6,325 nt of DNA from an uncultured Chloroflexota bacterium (GTDB lineage Bacteria; Chloroflexota; Dehalococcoidia; UBA2979). Every line of letters begins with the position of its first letter. Position 1 is the first letter of the stretch. Below, piece by piece: positions 1-5,763 of this stretch. Location: contig CADEHD010000130.1 in the NCBI GenBank assembly GCA_902827055.1, positions 1 through 6,325 on the forward strand. Direction: 5' to 3'. Position numbers and translations under genes: made by a program. The notes beneath the pieces were generated by a model. That model made no database searches and had not been told where the DNA came from. It saw nothing but the letters and a program-made list of their open reading frames with translations.

Positions 1-1533
1 CGAGGGCGCCTCGGGGGCCGCATCGTCGGCGGGCACGTCCTCCGTGGCGACGTCCTCGGCGAGCGCGTCCTCGGCGGACGCGGCGCCGTCACCCGACGTG
101 GCGTCGGCCGTGAGGGACGAGCGCCGGCCCGCGGCGAGGCGCTTGAATCGGCGAGTGAGGACCTCGCGCATGGAGGCGAAGTCGTCCTGCCCCTCGACCG
201 TCTTGATGCGGAAGCGGCGGTACTCGCTGGTGGCGGGCTGTCCGTCGTGGAACACCACCATCGAGGCGACCGTGCTCGTGCCCTGGATCGTGGAGATGTC
301 GTAGCACTCGATGCGGGCGGGTGACGCCGGGAGGTCGAGTTCGTCCTCGAGCATCCGGAGCGCCTGCTGTGTCTTGTCGCGATCGGAGAGCCAGCGGGTG
401 CGGTGGGCGCGGAGCGCCTCGGCGGCGTTCTCCTCGGCGGTCTGGACCAGGCCGCGCAGCTCGCCGCGTTCCGGGACGCGGATCTCGACCGCGCCGCCGC
501 GGCGTTCGCGGAGCACTGCCGTCAGCTCCGCCTCGTCGGCCGGGGCCAGGGAGAGCAGCAGCGTGCGCGGGACGTAGGTCGCGCTCTCGTAGAACTGGGC
601 TAGGAACGCCTCCATGATCGCCGCGTCGCTCTCGTCCTGGGTGCCGTCCAGCATGAACGAGTCGGTATCGGCGACCTGGGTGCCGCGGACGAAGAAGGCC
701 TGCACGCACGCCTCGTTGCCGTCGCGGGCGACCGCGAAGACATCGGCATCGAGGGGCGTGGTGGATGCCATCTGCTGGCGTTCCGTGACCGTGCGAATCG
801 CGCGGGCCTGGTCGCGGAGCCGGGCGGCGCGCTCGAACTCGAGGGCTTCTGCGGCCGCCTCCATGTCGCGTTCGACGCGCTCGAGGACCTCGTTGGAGCG
901 GCCCTCGAGGAAGAGGACCGTCTGGCGGACCACCTCGGCGTACTCCTCCGGCGTGCAGAAGGCAGTGCATGGCGCGATGCAGCGCTTGATGTAGTAGTCG
1001 AGGCAGGGGCGGGGATCGGTGCCCGTGATGACCTTTGTGCAGGAGCGCCAGGGGAAGAGCTTCTTGGCGACATCGAGCGACTTCCGGACCGAGCCCGCTG
1101 AAGCGTAGGGACCGAAGTAGCGCGCCCCATCGTCCTCCACGCGGCGCGTGATCGTGACGCGGGGCCAGGGGTTCTGCACGTCCACCTTCAGGTAGGGGTA
1201 GTGCTTGTCATCCTTGAGGCGGACGTTGAACAGCGGCTGATGCCGCTTCACCAGCGTCGCCTCCAGGTGGAGCGCCTCGGCCTCGGTGCGGGTGACCACG
1301 TGCTCGAGGTGGTGGACCTGCTGGACGAGGACCGCGACCTTCGGCTCGAGACTGCGGCTGGAGCCGAAGTAGGAGCGCACGCGGGCGCGGAGGCGGGTGG
1401 CCTTGCCGATGTAGATCACGTCGCCGCGGGCGTCGCGCATGATGTAGACGCCCGGGCGCTCCGGCAGCGCGCGCACCTGCTGCGTGATCGCCTCGAGGCG
1501 GGCGTCCTGGCGGCTCGGGTCGTCGGTGGTCAT
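1..1533 (-). CDS. uvrC: UvrABC excinuclease subunit C (3' end beyond window)
   Basis: UvrC makes both incisions flanking a DNA lesion during nucleotide excision repair, after UvrA/UvrB damage recognition. The visible 511 residues read open from ATG to the window edge. The N-terminal GIY-YIG nuclease domain (about 24-105) shows PGVY (27-30) and YIGKA (41-45). Four cysteines C165, C177, C185 and C189 have the 12/8/4 spacing of the [4Fe-4S] ligands known in E. coli UvrC. A UVR motif for UvrB contact lies at about 219-255. The C-terminal RNase H-like nuclease begins with IECYDIS (D412 is the first catalytic Asp) and continues through SMREVLTRRFKR (455-466). The expected DGGKGQL segment with the second Asp, and the HhH domain, lie outside. 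Residues 469-511 are an odd Ala/Asp/Glu-rich insertion. No Shine-Dalgarno precedes the ATG, but a -10 box sits 6 nt upstream, so translation is probably leaderless. Identification is secure. Confidence 0.97.
   Translation of the reverse strand, partial: MTTDDPSRQDARLEAITQQVRALPERPGVYIMRDARGDVIYIGKATRLRARVRSYFGSSRSLEPKVAVLVQQVHHLEHVVTRTEAEALHLEATLVKRHQPLFNVRLKDDKHYPYLKVDVQNPWPRVTITRRVEDDGARYFGPYASAGSVRKSLDVAKKLFPWRSCTKVITGTDPRPCLDYYIKRCIAPCTAFCTPEEYAEVVRQTVLFLEGRSNEVLERVERDMEAAAEALEFERAARLRDQARAIRTVTERQQMASTTPLDADVFAVARDGNEACVQAFFVRGTQVADTDSFMLDGTQDESDAAIMEAFLAQFYESATYVPRTLLLSLAPADEAELTAVLRERRGGAVEIRVPERGELRGLVQTAEENAAEALRAHRTRWLSDRDKTQQALRMLEDELDLPASPARIECYDISTIQGTSTVASMVVFHDGQPATSEYRRFRIKTVEGQDDFASMREVLTRRFKRLAAGRRSSLTADATSGDGAASAEDALAEDVATEDVPADDAAPEAPS
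22..87 (-). repeat. 15-nt periodic repeat encoding an acidic pentapeptide tract in UvrC
   Basis: The heptamer CGTCCTC (plus strand) recurs at 36-42, 51-57 and 66-72, an exact 15-nt period. In the UvrC frame this gives the degenerate pentapeptides AEDAL, AEDVA, TEDVP, ADDAA (residues 487-506). The repeat lies in a low-complexity acidic linker that interrupts the RNase H-like domain where most UvrC proteins have only a short loop. Because 15 is a multiple of 3, copy-number change by slippage would keep the frame. The linker may continue beyond position 1. Confidence 0.7.
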
Positions 1534-1539
1534 GCGTCC

Positions 1540-1545
1540 ATTGTA
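1540..1545 (-). promoter_or_regulatory. -10 element for leaderless uvrC transcription
   Basis: On the minus strand TACAAT (5 of 6 matches to TATAAT) is followed by exactly 6 nt and then the uvrC ATG. That places the expected transcription start on or next to the A of the start codon. This layout is typical of leaderless genes in actinobacteria and Deinococcus-type bacteria, and it explains the missing Shine-Dalgarno. No convincing -35 hexamer is visible 16-18 nt upstream; that stretch is pure G/C. Confidence 0.6.
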
Positions 1546-1559
1546 GGCGGGGCCGGCGC

Positions 1560-1590
1560 GGGCACCCCGGGGCCTACGCGAGGGGTGCCC
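1560..1590 (-). terminator. Hairpin spanning the stop codon of the 170-aa gene
   Basis: A perfect 9-bp inverted repeat, GGGCACCCC and GGGGTGCCC on the minus strand, encloses a 13-nt loop that contains the TAG stop of the upstream gene. It sits between that gene and uvrC. There is no U-tract after the stem, so it is not a canonical intrinsic terminator. It may act as a U-less terminator or as a 3'-end stabiliser. It lies only about 15 bp upstream of the uvrC -10 box, so it could also lie in the uvrC promoter region. Confidence 0.4.
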
Positions 1591-2086
1591 AGGGCCCGCG
1601 GCCGAGCGCGCGGGCGTGGGCGAACGCGCGCGCGAGCGACGCGCCCTCGGCGGTGGCGAACGTGCCGAAGACCCACCCCGCGCCCCACGCTCCCACGTCG
1701 AGGGTCACGTCCACGGAGTCGTAGTGGTGGACCGTGCGCGCGCCCGACTCGAGTGCCGCGGGGACGTCGTCGGGAGTGAGTCGGAGCGCGTAGCTCGTGC
1801 CGAGGGCGACCGCGAGCACGAGCCCGCTCGTCGGCTCGGCGAGGGCTGGCGTGCCGAGGACCACGCAACGTGCGTCCTCGGGGAGCGCCGCGCCGAGGCG
1901 GTCCCACAGCCACCCGACCACGTCGGGGTGGCTGCCCAGCGTCATGTACGGGTCCTCCACGTCGCCCGGGCGCGCGGAGAGGGCGGGCGTGCGGCCTCGC
2001 GCGGGGCGCCCGAGGTAGGCGAGCACGCCGACGTTGTCCGGGTGATGTTCGGCGATGGGGATCGGACGGCCGGGGTTGAGGGGCAT
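1574..2086 (-). CDS. Hypothetical protein, 170 aa
   Basis: I do not recognise this protein. The ATG at 2086-2084 is preferred over upstream in-frame starts. It is preceded at a suitable distance by a purine-rich GCGAGGCG that could pair with 16S rRNA, and the frame upstream of it translates into Arg/Pro-rich sequence typical of noncoding high-GC DNA. The protein has no signal peptide or clear membrane span and one cysteine (C74). The segment at about 46-106 looks like a folded alpha/beta core: a conserved-looking DPYMTLGSHPDVV stretch, a WLWDRLG helix, then alternating hydrophobic strands (CVVLGTPAL, GLVLAVALGTSYALRL). A second half (118-150) contains HHYDSVDVTLDVGAWGAGWVFG. It could be a small ligand-binding or enzyme-like domain, but no catalytic motif can be named. 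It is probably transcribed from its own weak promoter and ends at the hairpin before uvrC. The coding call is good; the function is unknown. Confidence 0.72.
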   Translation of the reverse strand: MPLNPGRPIPIAEHHPDNVGVLAYLGRPARGRTPALSARPGDVEDPYMTLGSHPDVVGWLWDRLGAALPEDARCVVLGTPALAEPTSGLVLAVALGTSYALRLTPDDVPAALESGARTVHHYDSVDVTLDVGAWGAGWVFGTFATAEGASLARAFAHARALGRGPWAPLA

Positions 2087-2107
2087 GGGTGTCGCCTCGC
2101 TGCGGGC

Positions 2108-2113
2108 AGTATC
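2108..2113 (-). promoter_or_regulatory. Possible -10 box for the 170-aa gene
   Basis: On the minus strand GATACT matches the TATAAT consensus at 4 of 6 positions. It lies 21 nt before the ATG, which would leave a short 5' leader carrying the GCGAGGCG ribosome-binding sequence. It is one of few A/T-containing hexamers in this G/C-rich gap. No -35 hexamer is recognisable at 17 nt, so the call is tentative. Confidence 0.28.
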
Positions 2114-2199
2114 GCGGAGGAGGAGGCCTTCGGCGGGCCTTCGACGCCGCTCAGGGGGCCTCAGGGCGAGCGGGGGGAGGCGGGGCCGGTTGAGGGAGT

Positions 2200-2233
2200 G
2201 AACAGGGCGGCCCTCGGAAGGACCGCCCCGTTC
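2200..2233 (-). terminator. 15-bp hairpin with UCCG tetraloop after the 87-aa gene
   Basis: On the minus strand 2233-2219 pairs with 2214-2200 without bulges (15 bp, of which 2 are G·U) around the 4-nt loop UCCG. UCCG belongs to the exceptionally stable UNCG class. The hairpin begins 25 nt after the stop codon of the 87-aa gene. The following bases (ACTCCCTCAACC) hold no U-tract, so this would be a stem-only terminator or an RNA-stabilising 3' end. The complementary strand can also fold, but no plus-strand gene ends nearby. Confidence 0.6.
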
Positions 2234-2258
2234 GAGCAGACAGCGAGGGGGAGGGCGT

Positions 2259-2522
2259 TCACGCTGCCTTCGTCTGCGAGATGTAGTCGGGGAGACCGCT
2301 GACCGCGATCTGCTGGGCGATGGCCTCGAGCATGCCGCCCTCGGCGGCGATGGCCTCGAGGAGGTGCATGACGTCGGCCTCATTGAGGAGAGGCGTGTGC
2401 GTGAGCCCGGTGACGCGGAGGGCTCGGCGTACCGTGTTGATCGCGTCCTCCACGGGCGCGACAGCGGACAGCTGGATCGCGAGGTCTGCCATGACCTGGG
2501 ACCTGAGGATCGTCTGGCTCAT
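2259..2522 (-). CDS. Small hypothetical protein, 87 aa
   Basis: I do not recognise the family. The start MSQTILRSQV is fixed by a full AGGAGG Shine-Dalgarno 6 nt upstream (2534-2529); longer in-frame extensions lack this and are Arg/Pro-rich. The protein is cysteine-free, soluble and mainly helical by appearance. A first amphipathic helix (about 5-20) is followed by VEDAINTVRRALRVTG (24-39), a THTPLLNEADVMHLLEAIAAEGG loop-helix segment (41-63), and a last helix ending in the polar tail DYISQTKAA. Codon use is ordinary for the window. The strong ribosome binding site and the long hairpin directly after the gene suggest a separately transcribed, well-expressed small protein. It is not obviously linked to its neighbours uvrC or lipB. 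A small regulator or a structural or adaptor protein is possible, but nothing in the sequence decides this. Confidence 0.8.
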   Translation of the reverse strand: MSQTILRSQVMADLAIQLSAVAPVEDAINTVRRALRVTGLTHTPLLNEADVMHLLEAIAAEGGMLEAIAQQIAVSGLPDYISQTKAA

Positions 2523-2687
2523 CGAGTGCCTCCTGCGGCGCTGCGGCCGTGCCGCGGTTCGCGCTGCACCAAGCGTGGCAGGGACTGGCGGCGCCGGCAT
2601 GCGGGAACTCCCGCGGTTTCGAGGCGGGTGCGTCGACCGGGGGAGTTCACGCCTGTACGCACGGAGGCGGTATGCCACACTTGACCT
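2523..2687. promoter_or_regulatory. Divergent intergenic region between the 87-aa gene and lipB
   Basis: This 165-bp gap must hold the promoters of two divergent genes. AGGAGG for the minus-strand gene lies at 2534-2529. A palindrome GCGGGA-AC-TCCCGC occupies 2601-2614. Its right part, GAACTCCC (2605-2612), is repeated in inverted form as GGGAGTTC at 2641-2648. These are candidate operator or hairpin elements. On the plus strand TATGCC (2671-2676) is a weak -10 candidate for lipB with TTCACG (2646-2651) 19 nt upstream as a poor -35. No Shine-Dalgarno at a usable distance precedes lipB. No clear minus-strand promoter could be identified. Confidence 0.4.
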
Positions 2688-3377
2688 ATGCCACCGCTAC
2701 CCGCCATCGAGGTTGATCGGCTGGGGACCGTCACGTACGAGGACGGGCTCGCGTGGCAGCACGCCGCTGCCGCGACCGTGCGCGCGGGCGGCCCGGAACG
2801 CCTCGCGATCCTGCAGCACCACCCCGTGTACACCCTCGGCGCGCGCGCCTCGCGGTCGAGCCTGCGCGTGGCCGAGGAGGCGCTGCCGGCGCCACTCGTC
2901 GTGACGACTCGTGGGGGTGATGTCACCTTCCACGGCCCCGGGCAGCTCGTCGCGTACCCCGTGCTCGATGTGCGCCGGCGGGGACTGCGCCCCGGCGACT
3001 ACGTGCGCGCGCTGGAGGACATCGTGATCCGCGCGCTTGGCGGGCTGGACGTGGCGGGCGTGCGCTGGCCGGGCCGCCCCGGCGTGTGGGTCGCCTCCGT
3101 GGGTGAGCCGCGCAAGGTGGCCGCCATCGGCGTGCGCATCGAGCAGGGTGTGAGCGCGCACGGGCTGGCGCTGAACGTGAGCACCGACCTCGGGTGGTTC
3201 GACCCGATCGTCCCGTGCGGCATCGCCGATGCTGGCGTCACCTCGATCGCGCGCGAGCGCGGGGTCGCGCCGCCGTTCGAGACCGTCGTGGACCGCGTCC
3301 TCGAGGCGTTCGGCGCCGTCCTTGGGAGTGCGATGGTGGACGCGTCGGTGGAGTCACGGGAGCCCGTCCATGCCTGA
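2688..3377 (+). CDS. lipB: Octanoyl-[acyl carrier protein]:protein N-octanoyltransferase
   Basis: LipB moves octanoate from acyl carrier protein to the target lysine of lipoyl domains (E2 subunits, GcvH), the first step of endogenous lipoate synthesis in the cytosol. The 229-residue length fits the family. The signature RGGDVTFHGPGQLVAYP is at 75-91. The catalytic lysine is K143 in PRKVAAIGVR, followed by SAHGLALNV (157-164). The catalytic cysteine is C177 in PCGIADAGVTS. An in-frame TGA at 2682 lies just before the ATG, so the start cannot be further upstream. There is no Shine-Dalgarno, which suggests a leaderless or very short leader mRNA. It is the first gene of a lipB-lipA-aceE operon; lipA starts 8-17 nt after its stop. 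Identification is firm. Confidence 0.96.
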   Translation: MPPLPAIEVDRLGTVTYEDGLAWQHAAAATVRAGGPERLAILQHHPVYTLGARASRSSLRVAEEALPAPLVVTTRGGDVTFHGPGQLVAYPVLDVRRRGLRPGDYVRALEDIVIRALGGLDVAGVRWPGRPGVWVASVGEPRKVAAIGVRIEQGVSAHGLALNVSTDLGWFDPIVPCGIADAGVTSIARERGVAPPFETVVDRVLEAFGAVLGSAMVDASVESREPVHA

Positions 3378-3385
3378 GTCGCCAC

Positions 3386-4288
3386 GTGCCTGAGATGTTG
3401 CCGCTCATCGAGCGACCGCGGCGGGAGCCGAAGCCCGCGTGGATCCGCGCGCGCTTCCCGGCGGGGGCGCGCTTCGGGGAGATCACGGGCCTGCTGCGCG
3501 ACGCCGAGCTGCACACCGTCTGCGAGGAGGCGCGCTGCCCGAACATCGGGGAGTGCTTCAACGCCGGGACGGCGACGTTCATGCTGCTGGGCGACACCTG
3601 CACGCGCGCGTGCGGGTTCTGCGCCGTCACCTCGGGGCGGCCCGGGGCGGTGGACTGGCTGGAGCCCGTGCGCCTCGCGCGGACCGTCGAGCGGCTGGGC
3701 CTCGACTACGTCGTGCTCACCTCGGTGAACCGTGACGACCTCGATGACGGCGGGGCCGGGCTGTGGGCCGCCGCGATCCGGGCGATCCGGCACGCGCGGC
3801 CGTCGACGCAGGTGGAGGTGCTCGTCCCGGACTTCGAGGGCGACATCGAGGCGATGCGCACCGTCGTCGAGGCCGGGCCTGTCGTGCTCAACCACAACAT
3901 CGAGACCGTGCCGCGGCTGTATCCGCGGGTGCGGTTCAAGGCGCGCTACGAGCGATCCCTAGAGATGCTGCGCGTGGTGAAGGACATCGACCCGCGGATG
4001 CCGACGAAGTCCGGGGTGATGGTCGGCCTCGGGGAGAGCTTCGAGGAGCTCGTGTCCGTGTTCGCCGACCTGCGCGCGCACGACGTCGATCTGCTGACTG
4101 TGGGGCAGTACCTGCGCCCCTCGATGAAGCACCTGCCCGTGGAGCGCTACTGGCACCCCGATGAGTTCGCAGCGCTGGCCGAGGCGGCGCGTGGGCTCGG
4201 GTTCAGCCACGTGGAGGCGGGACCGCTCGTGCGCTCCTCGTATCACGCGGGGGAGCAGGCGGCGGCCGGAGTGAGGGGACGCGCGTGA
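3386..4288 (+). CDS. lipA: Lipoyl synthase (radical SAM)
   Basis: LipA inserts two sulfur atoms at C6 and C8 of the protein-bound octanoyl group made by LipB, using S-adenosylmethionine and two [4Fe-4S] clusters. Counting from the ATG at 3395, the auxiliary cluster motif CX4CX5C is C43, C48, C54 (CEEARCPNIGEC). The radical SAM motif CX3CX2C is C69, C73, C76 (CTRACGFC). The C-terminal RSSY (280-283) supplies the serine ligand of the auxiliary cluster. VLNHNIETVPRLYPRVR, VGLGES and QYLRPS are also typical LipA segments. Two starts are plausible: GTG at 3386 (300 aa) or ATG at 3395 (297 aa). Neither has a strong ribosome binding site, so coupling to lipB translation is likely. A longer open frame starting inside lipB (3194) is a shadow. 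The TGA overlaps the aceE start as GTGA. Confidence 0.95.
   Translation: MPEMLPLIERPRREPKPAWIRARFPAGARFGEITGLLRDAELHTVCEEARCPNIGECFNAGTATFMLLGDTCTRACGFCAVTSGRPGAVDWLEPVRLARTVERLGLDYVVLTSVNRDDLDDGGAGLWAAAIRAIRHARPSTQVEVLVPDFEGDIEAMRTVVEAGPVVLNHNIETVPRLYPRVRFKARYERSLEMLRVVKDIDPRMPTKSGVMVGLGESFEELVSVFADLRAHDVDLLTVGQYLRPSMKHLPVERYWHPDEFAALAEAARGLGFSHVEAGPLVRSSYHAGEQAAAGVRGRA
4273..4278 (+). promoter_or_regulatory. Ribosome binding site deciding the GTG start of aceE
   Basis: GAGGGG lies 6 nt before the GTG at 4285, inside the last codons of lipA. It supports GTG as the aceE start and re-initiation across the 4-nt GTGA overlap. Confidence 0.6.
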
Positions 4289-5763
4289 GCGAGTGGATGC
4301 CTGCCGCGGGAGACACCGCCGCGCCCGAGGTGGAGGCCGTGGACGCGCTCGAGACGCGCGACTGGGTGGAGTCGCTGCACGACGTGCTGCGCCGGCGCGG
4401 GCCGGAGCGCGCGCGGGACCTGCTCGAGAGCCTGCAGATCGAGGCGCAGCGGTCGCGCGTGCCGTTGCCCGTGACCTCGCGGACCCCCTACGTGAACACC
4501 ATTCCCGCCGACCGCCAGCCCGCCTATCCGGGCGACCGTGCGCTGGAGCGGCGGATCAAGAGCATCATCCGCTGGAACGCCATGGCGATGGTCGTGGAGG
4601 CCAACGAGAAGTCGAGCGGCATCGGCGGGCACATCTCGACCTTTGCGTCGCTCGCAACCCTGCTCGATGTGGGGTTCAACCACTTCTTCCGGGGCCCGGA
4701 CCACCCGAGCGGTGGCGACCTGATCTACTTCCAGGGCCACGCCGCGCCCGGCGTGTACGCGCGGGCGTACGTCGAGCGGCGGCTCTCGGCGGCGCAGGTG
4801 CACAACTTCCGCCGCGAGTTCGCGCCCGAGGGTGGGCTGTCCTCGTACCCGCATCCGTGGCTGATGCCCGACTTCTGGCAGTTCCCCACCGTCTCGATGG
4901 GACTCGGGCCGCTGACGGCGATCTACCAGGCGCGGTACATGCGGTACCTCGAGGACCGGGGGCTCAAGGCCGAGACCGGGCAGCAGGTCTGGTGCTTCAT
5001 CGGGGATGGCGAGACCGACGAGCCCGAGGCGCTGGGCGCGATCTCGCTCGCGGCGCGCGAGCACCTCGACAACCTGGTGTTCGTCGTGAACTGCAACCTC
5101 CAGCGGCTGGATGGCCCTGTGCGAGGGAACGGCAACATCGTGCAGGAACTCGAGGCCGTGTTCCGCGGCGTCGGGTGGAACGTGCTCAAGGTGATCTGGG
5201 GCAGCGAGTGGGACGCCCTGCTCGAGCGGGACACCGAGGGCCTGCTTGCGCGGCGGATGGGCGAGATCGTGGACGGCGAGTACCAGAAGTACACCGTCGC
5301 GGGCGGCGCGTACATCCGCGAGAAGTTCTGGGGCGCCGACCCGCGCCTGCTGCAGATGGTCGAGCACCTCTCGGACGACGACCTGTGGCGGATGCGCGTG
5401 GGTGGGCACGATCCCGAGAAGGTGTACGCGGCGTACCGGCAGGCCCGTGAGGCGAAGGGCGCGCCCACCGTGATCCTCGCGCGGACCGTGAAGGGGTACG
5501 GCCTGGGGGAGGCGGGCGAGGGCAAGAACGTCACGCACCAGCAGAAGGCGCTCAACCTCAACGAGCTGTTGCAGTTCCGTGACCGGTTCGCGATCCCGCT
5601 GTCCGACGAGGAAGTCGTGGGTGCGCCGCTGTCGGCCAGATATTTCGCGATGTCGGAAGGGGTTTCATGGAACGCGACCGCGCGTCCCAGATCCCGCAGC
5701 AGCTCGCGCATCCCTTCCGGATCCGCCTCCACGAGCATGACGCCGGCCTGCTGCAGGCGTTGA
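4285..5763 (+). CDS. aceE: Pyruvate dehydrogenase E1 (homodimeric type), N-terminal half joined to foreign sequence
   Basis: AceE decarboxylates pyruvate with thiamine diphosphate and transfers the acetyl group to lipoyl-E2. Residues 1-448 are a clear match to the N-terminal ThDP-binding domain: RWNAMAMVVEANEKSSGIGGHISTFAS (97-122), the ThDP/Mg motif GDGETDEPEAL (240-250) ending in NCNLQRLDGPV (269-279), GGHDPEKVYAAYRQA (373-387), and GKNVTHQ, whose H418 corresponds to E. coli H407. GTG start, 4-nt overlap with lipA. The family is about 880-900 aa, so the second half (pyrimidine-binding and C-terminal domains) is missing. AceE-like sequence ends with DEEVVGAP at 5628. The remaining 44 codons to the TGA at 5761-5763 are antisense amidase sequence and carry no AceE similarity. 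As it stands the product would be inactive. Either the gene is really broken here or the window is misassembled. The gene identity is firm; only 4285-5628 should be read as aceE. Confidence 0.9.
   Translation: MSEWMPAAGDTAAPEVEAVDALETRDWVESLHDVLRRRGPERARDLLESLQIEAQRSRVPLPVTSRTPYVNTIPADRQPAYPGDRALERRIKSIIRWNAMAMVVEANEKSSGIGGHISTFASLATLLDVGFNHFFRGPDHPSGGDLIYFQGHAAPGVYARAYVERRLSAAQVHNFRREFAPEGGLSSYPHPWLMPDFWQFPTVSMGLGPLTAIYQARYMRYLEDRGLKAETGQQVWCFIGDGETDEPEALGAISLAAREHLDNLVFVVNCNLQRLDGPVRGNGNIVQELEAVFRGVGWNVLKVIWGSEWDALLERDTEGLLARRMGEIVDGEYQKYTVAGGAYIREKFWGADPRLLQMVEHLSDDDLWRMRVGGHDPEKVYAAYRQAREAKGAPTVILARTVKGYGLGEAGEGKNVTHQQKALNLNELLQFRDRFAIPLSDEEVVGAPLSARYFAMSEGVSWNATARPRSRSSSRIPSGSASTSMTPACCRR
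5620..5628. other. Breakpoint between aceE and a foreign amidase gene
   Basis: Left of this point the plus strand reads as AceE (VVGAP). Right of it the minus strand reads as an amidase (YLADSGAP, entering from the right). GGTGCGCCG fits both: it codes Gly-Ala-Pro in aceE, and its complement codes part of the SGAP of the amidase. Both genes stop being recognisable exactly here, each far short of its family length. No inverted-repeat ends, target duplication or transposase is visible. Confidence 0.8.

Noticed and set aside
89..970. Minus-strand open frame of about 293 codons within uvrC
   Set aside because: It is out of frame with the UvrC motifs and its translation is Arg/Pro/His low-complexity sequence.
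2126..2144. Direct repeat GGCCTTCG, two copies 10 nt apart
   Set aside because: It is short and G/C-rich with only two copies and no link to a gene feature, so chance is sufficient.
3194..3385. Upstream extension of lipA into lipB
   Set aside because: It overlaps the conserved C177 region of lipB, and the extra residues are Arg-rich and unlike any LipA N-terminus.
4293..5450. Second plus-strand open frame of about 385 codons inside aceE
   Set aside because: Its translation is Arg/Ala/Gly-rich with no motif, and it is wholly inside the correct aceE frame.
4243..5538. Long open frame (about 431 codons) on the minus strand opposite aceE
   Set aside because: It is the antisense mirror of the strongly recognisable lipA end and aceE. 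Its His/Arg/Val/Pro-rich translation shows no domain, and such shadows are usual in very high-GC DNA.
4923..5619. C-terminal extension of the amidase frame to a stop at 4923
   Set aside because: All residues after YLADSGAP are antisense aceE with Ser/Arg/Pro-rich noise. It is a consequence of the junction, not a real fusion protein.
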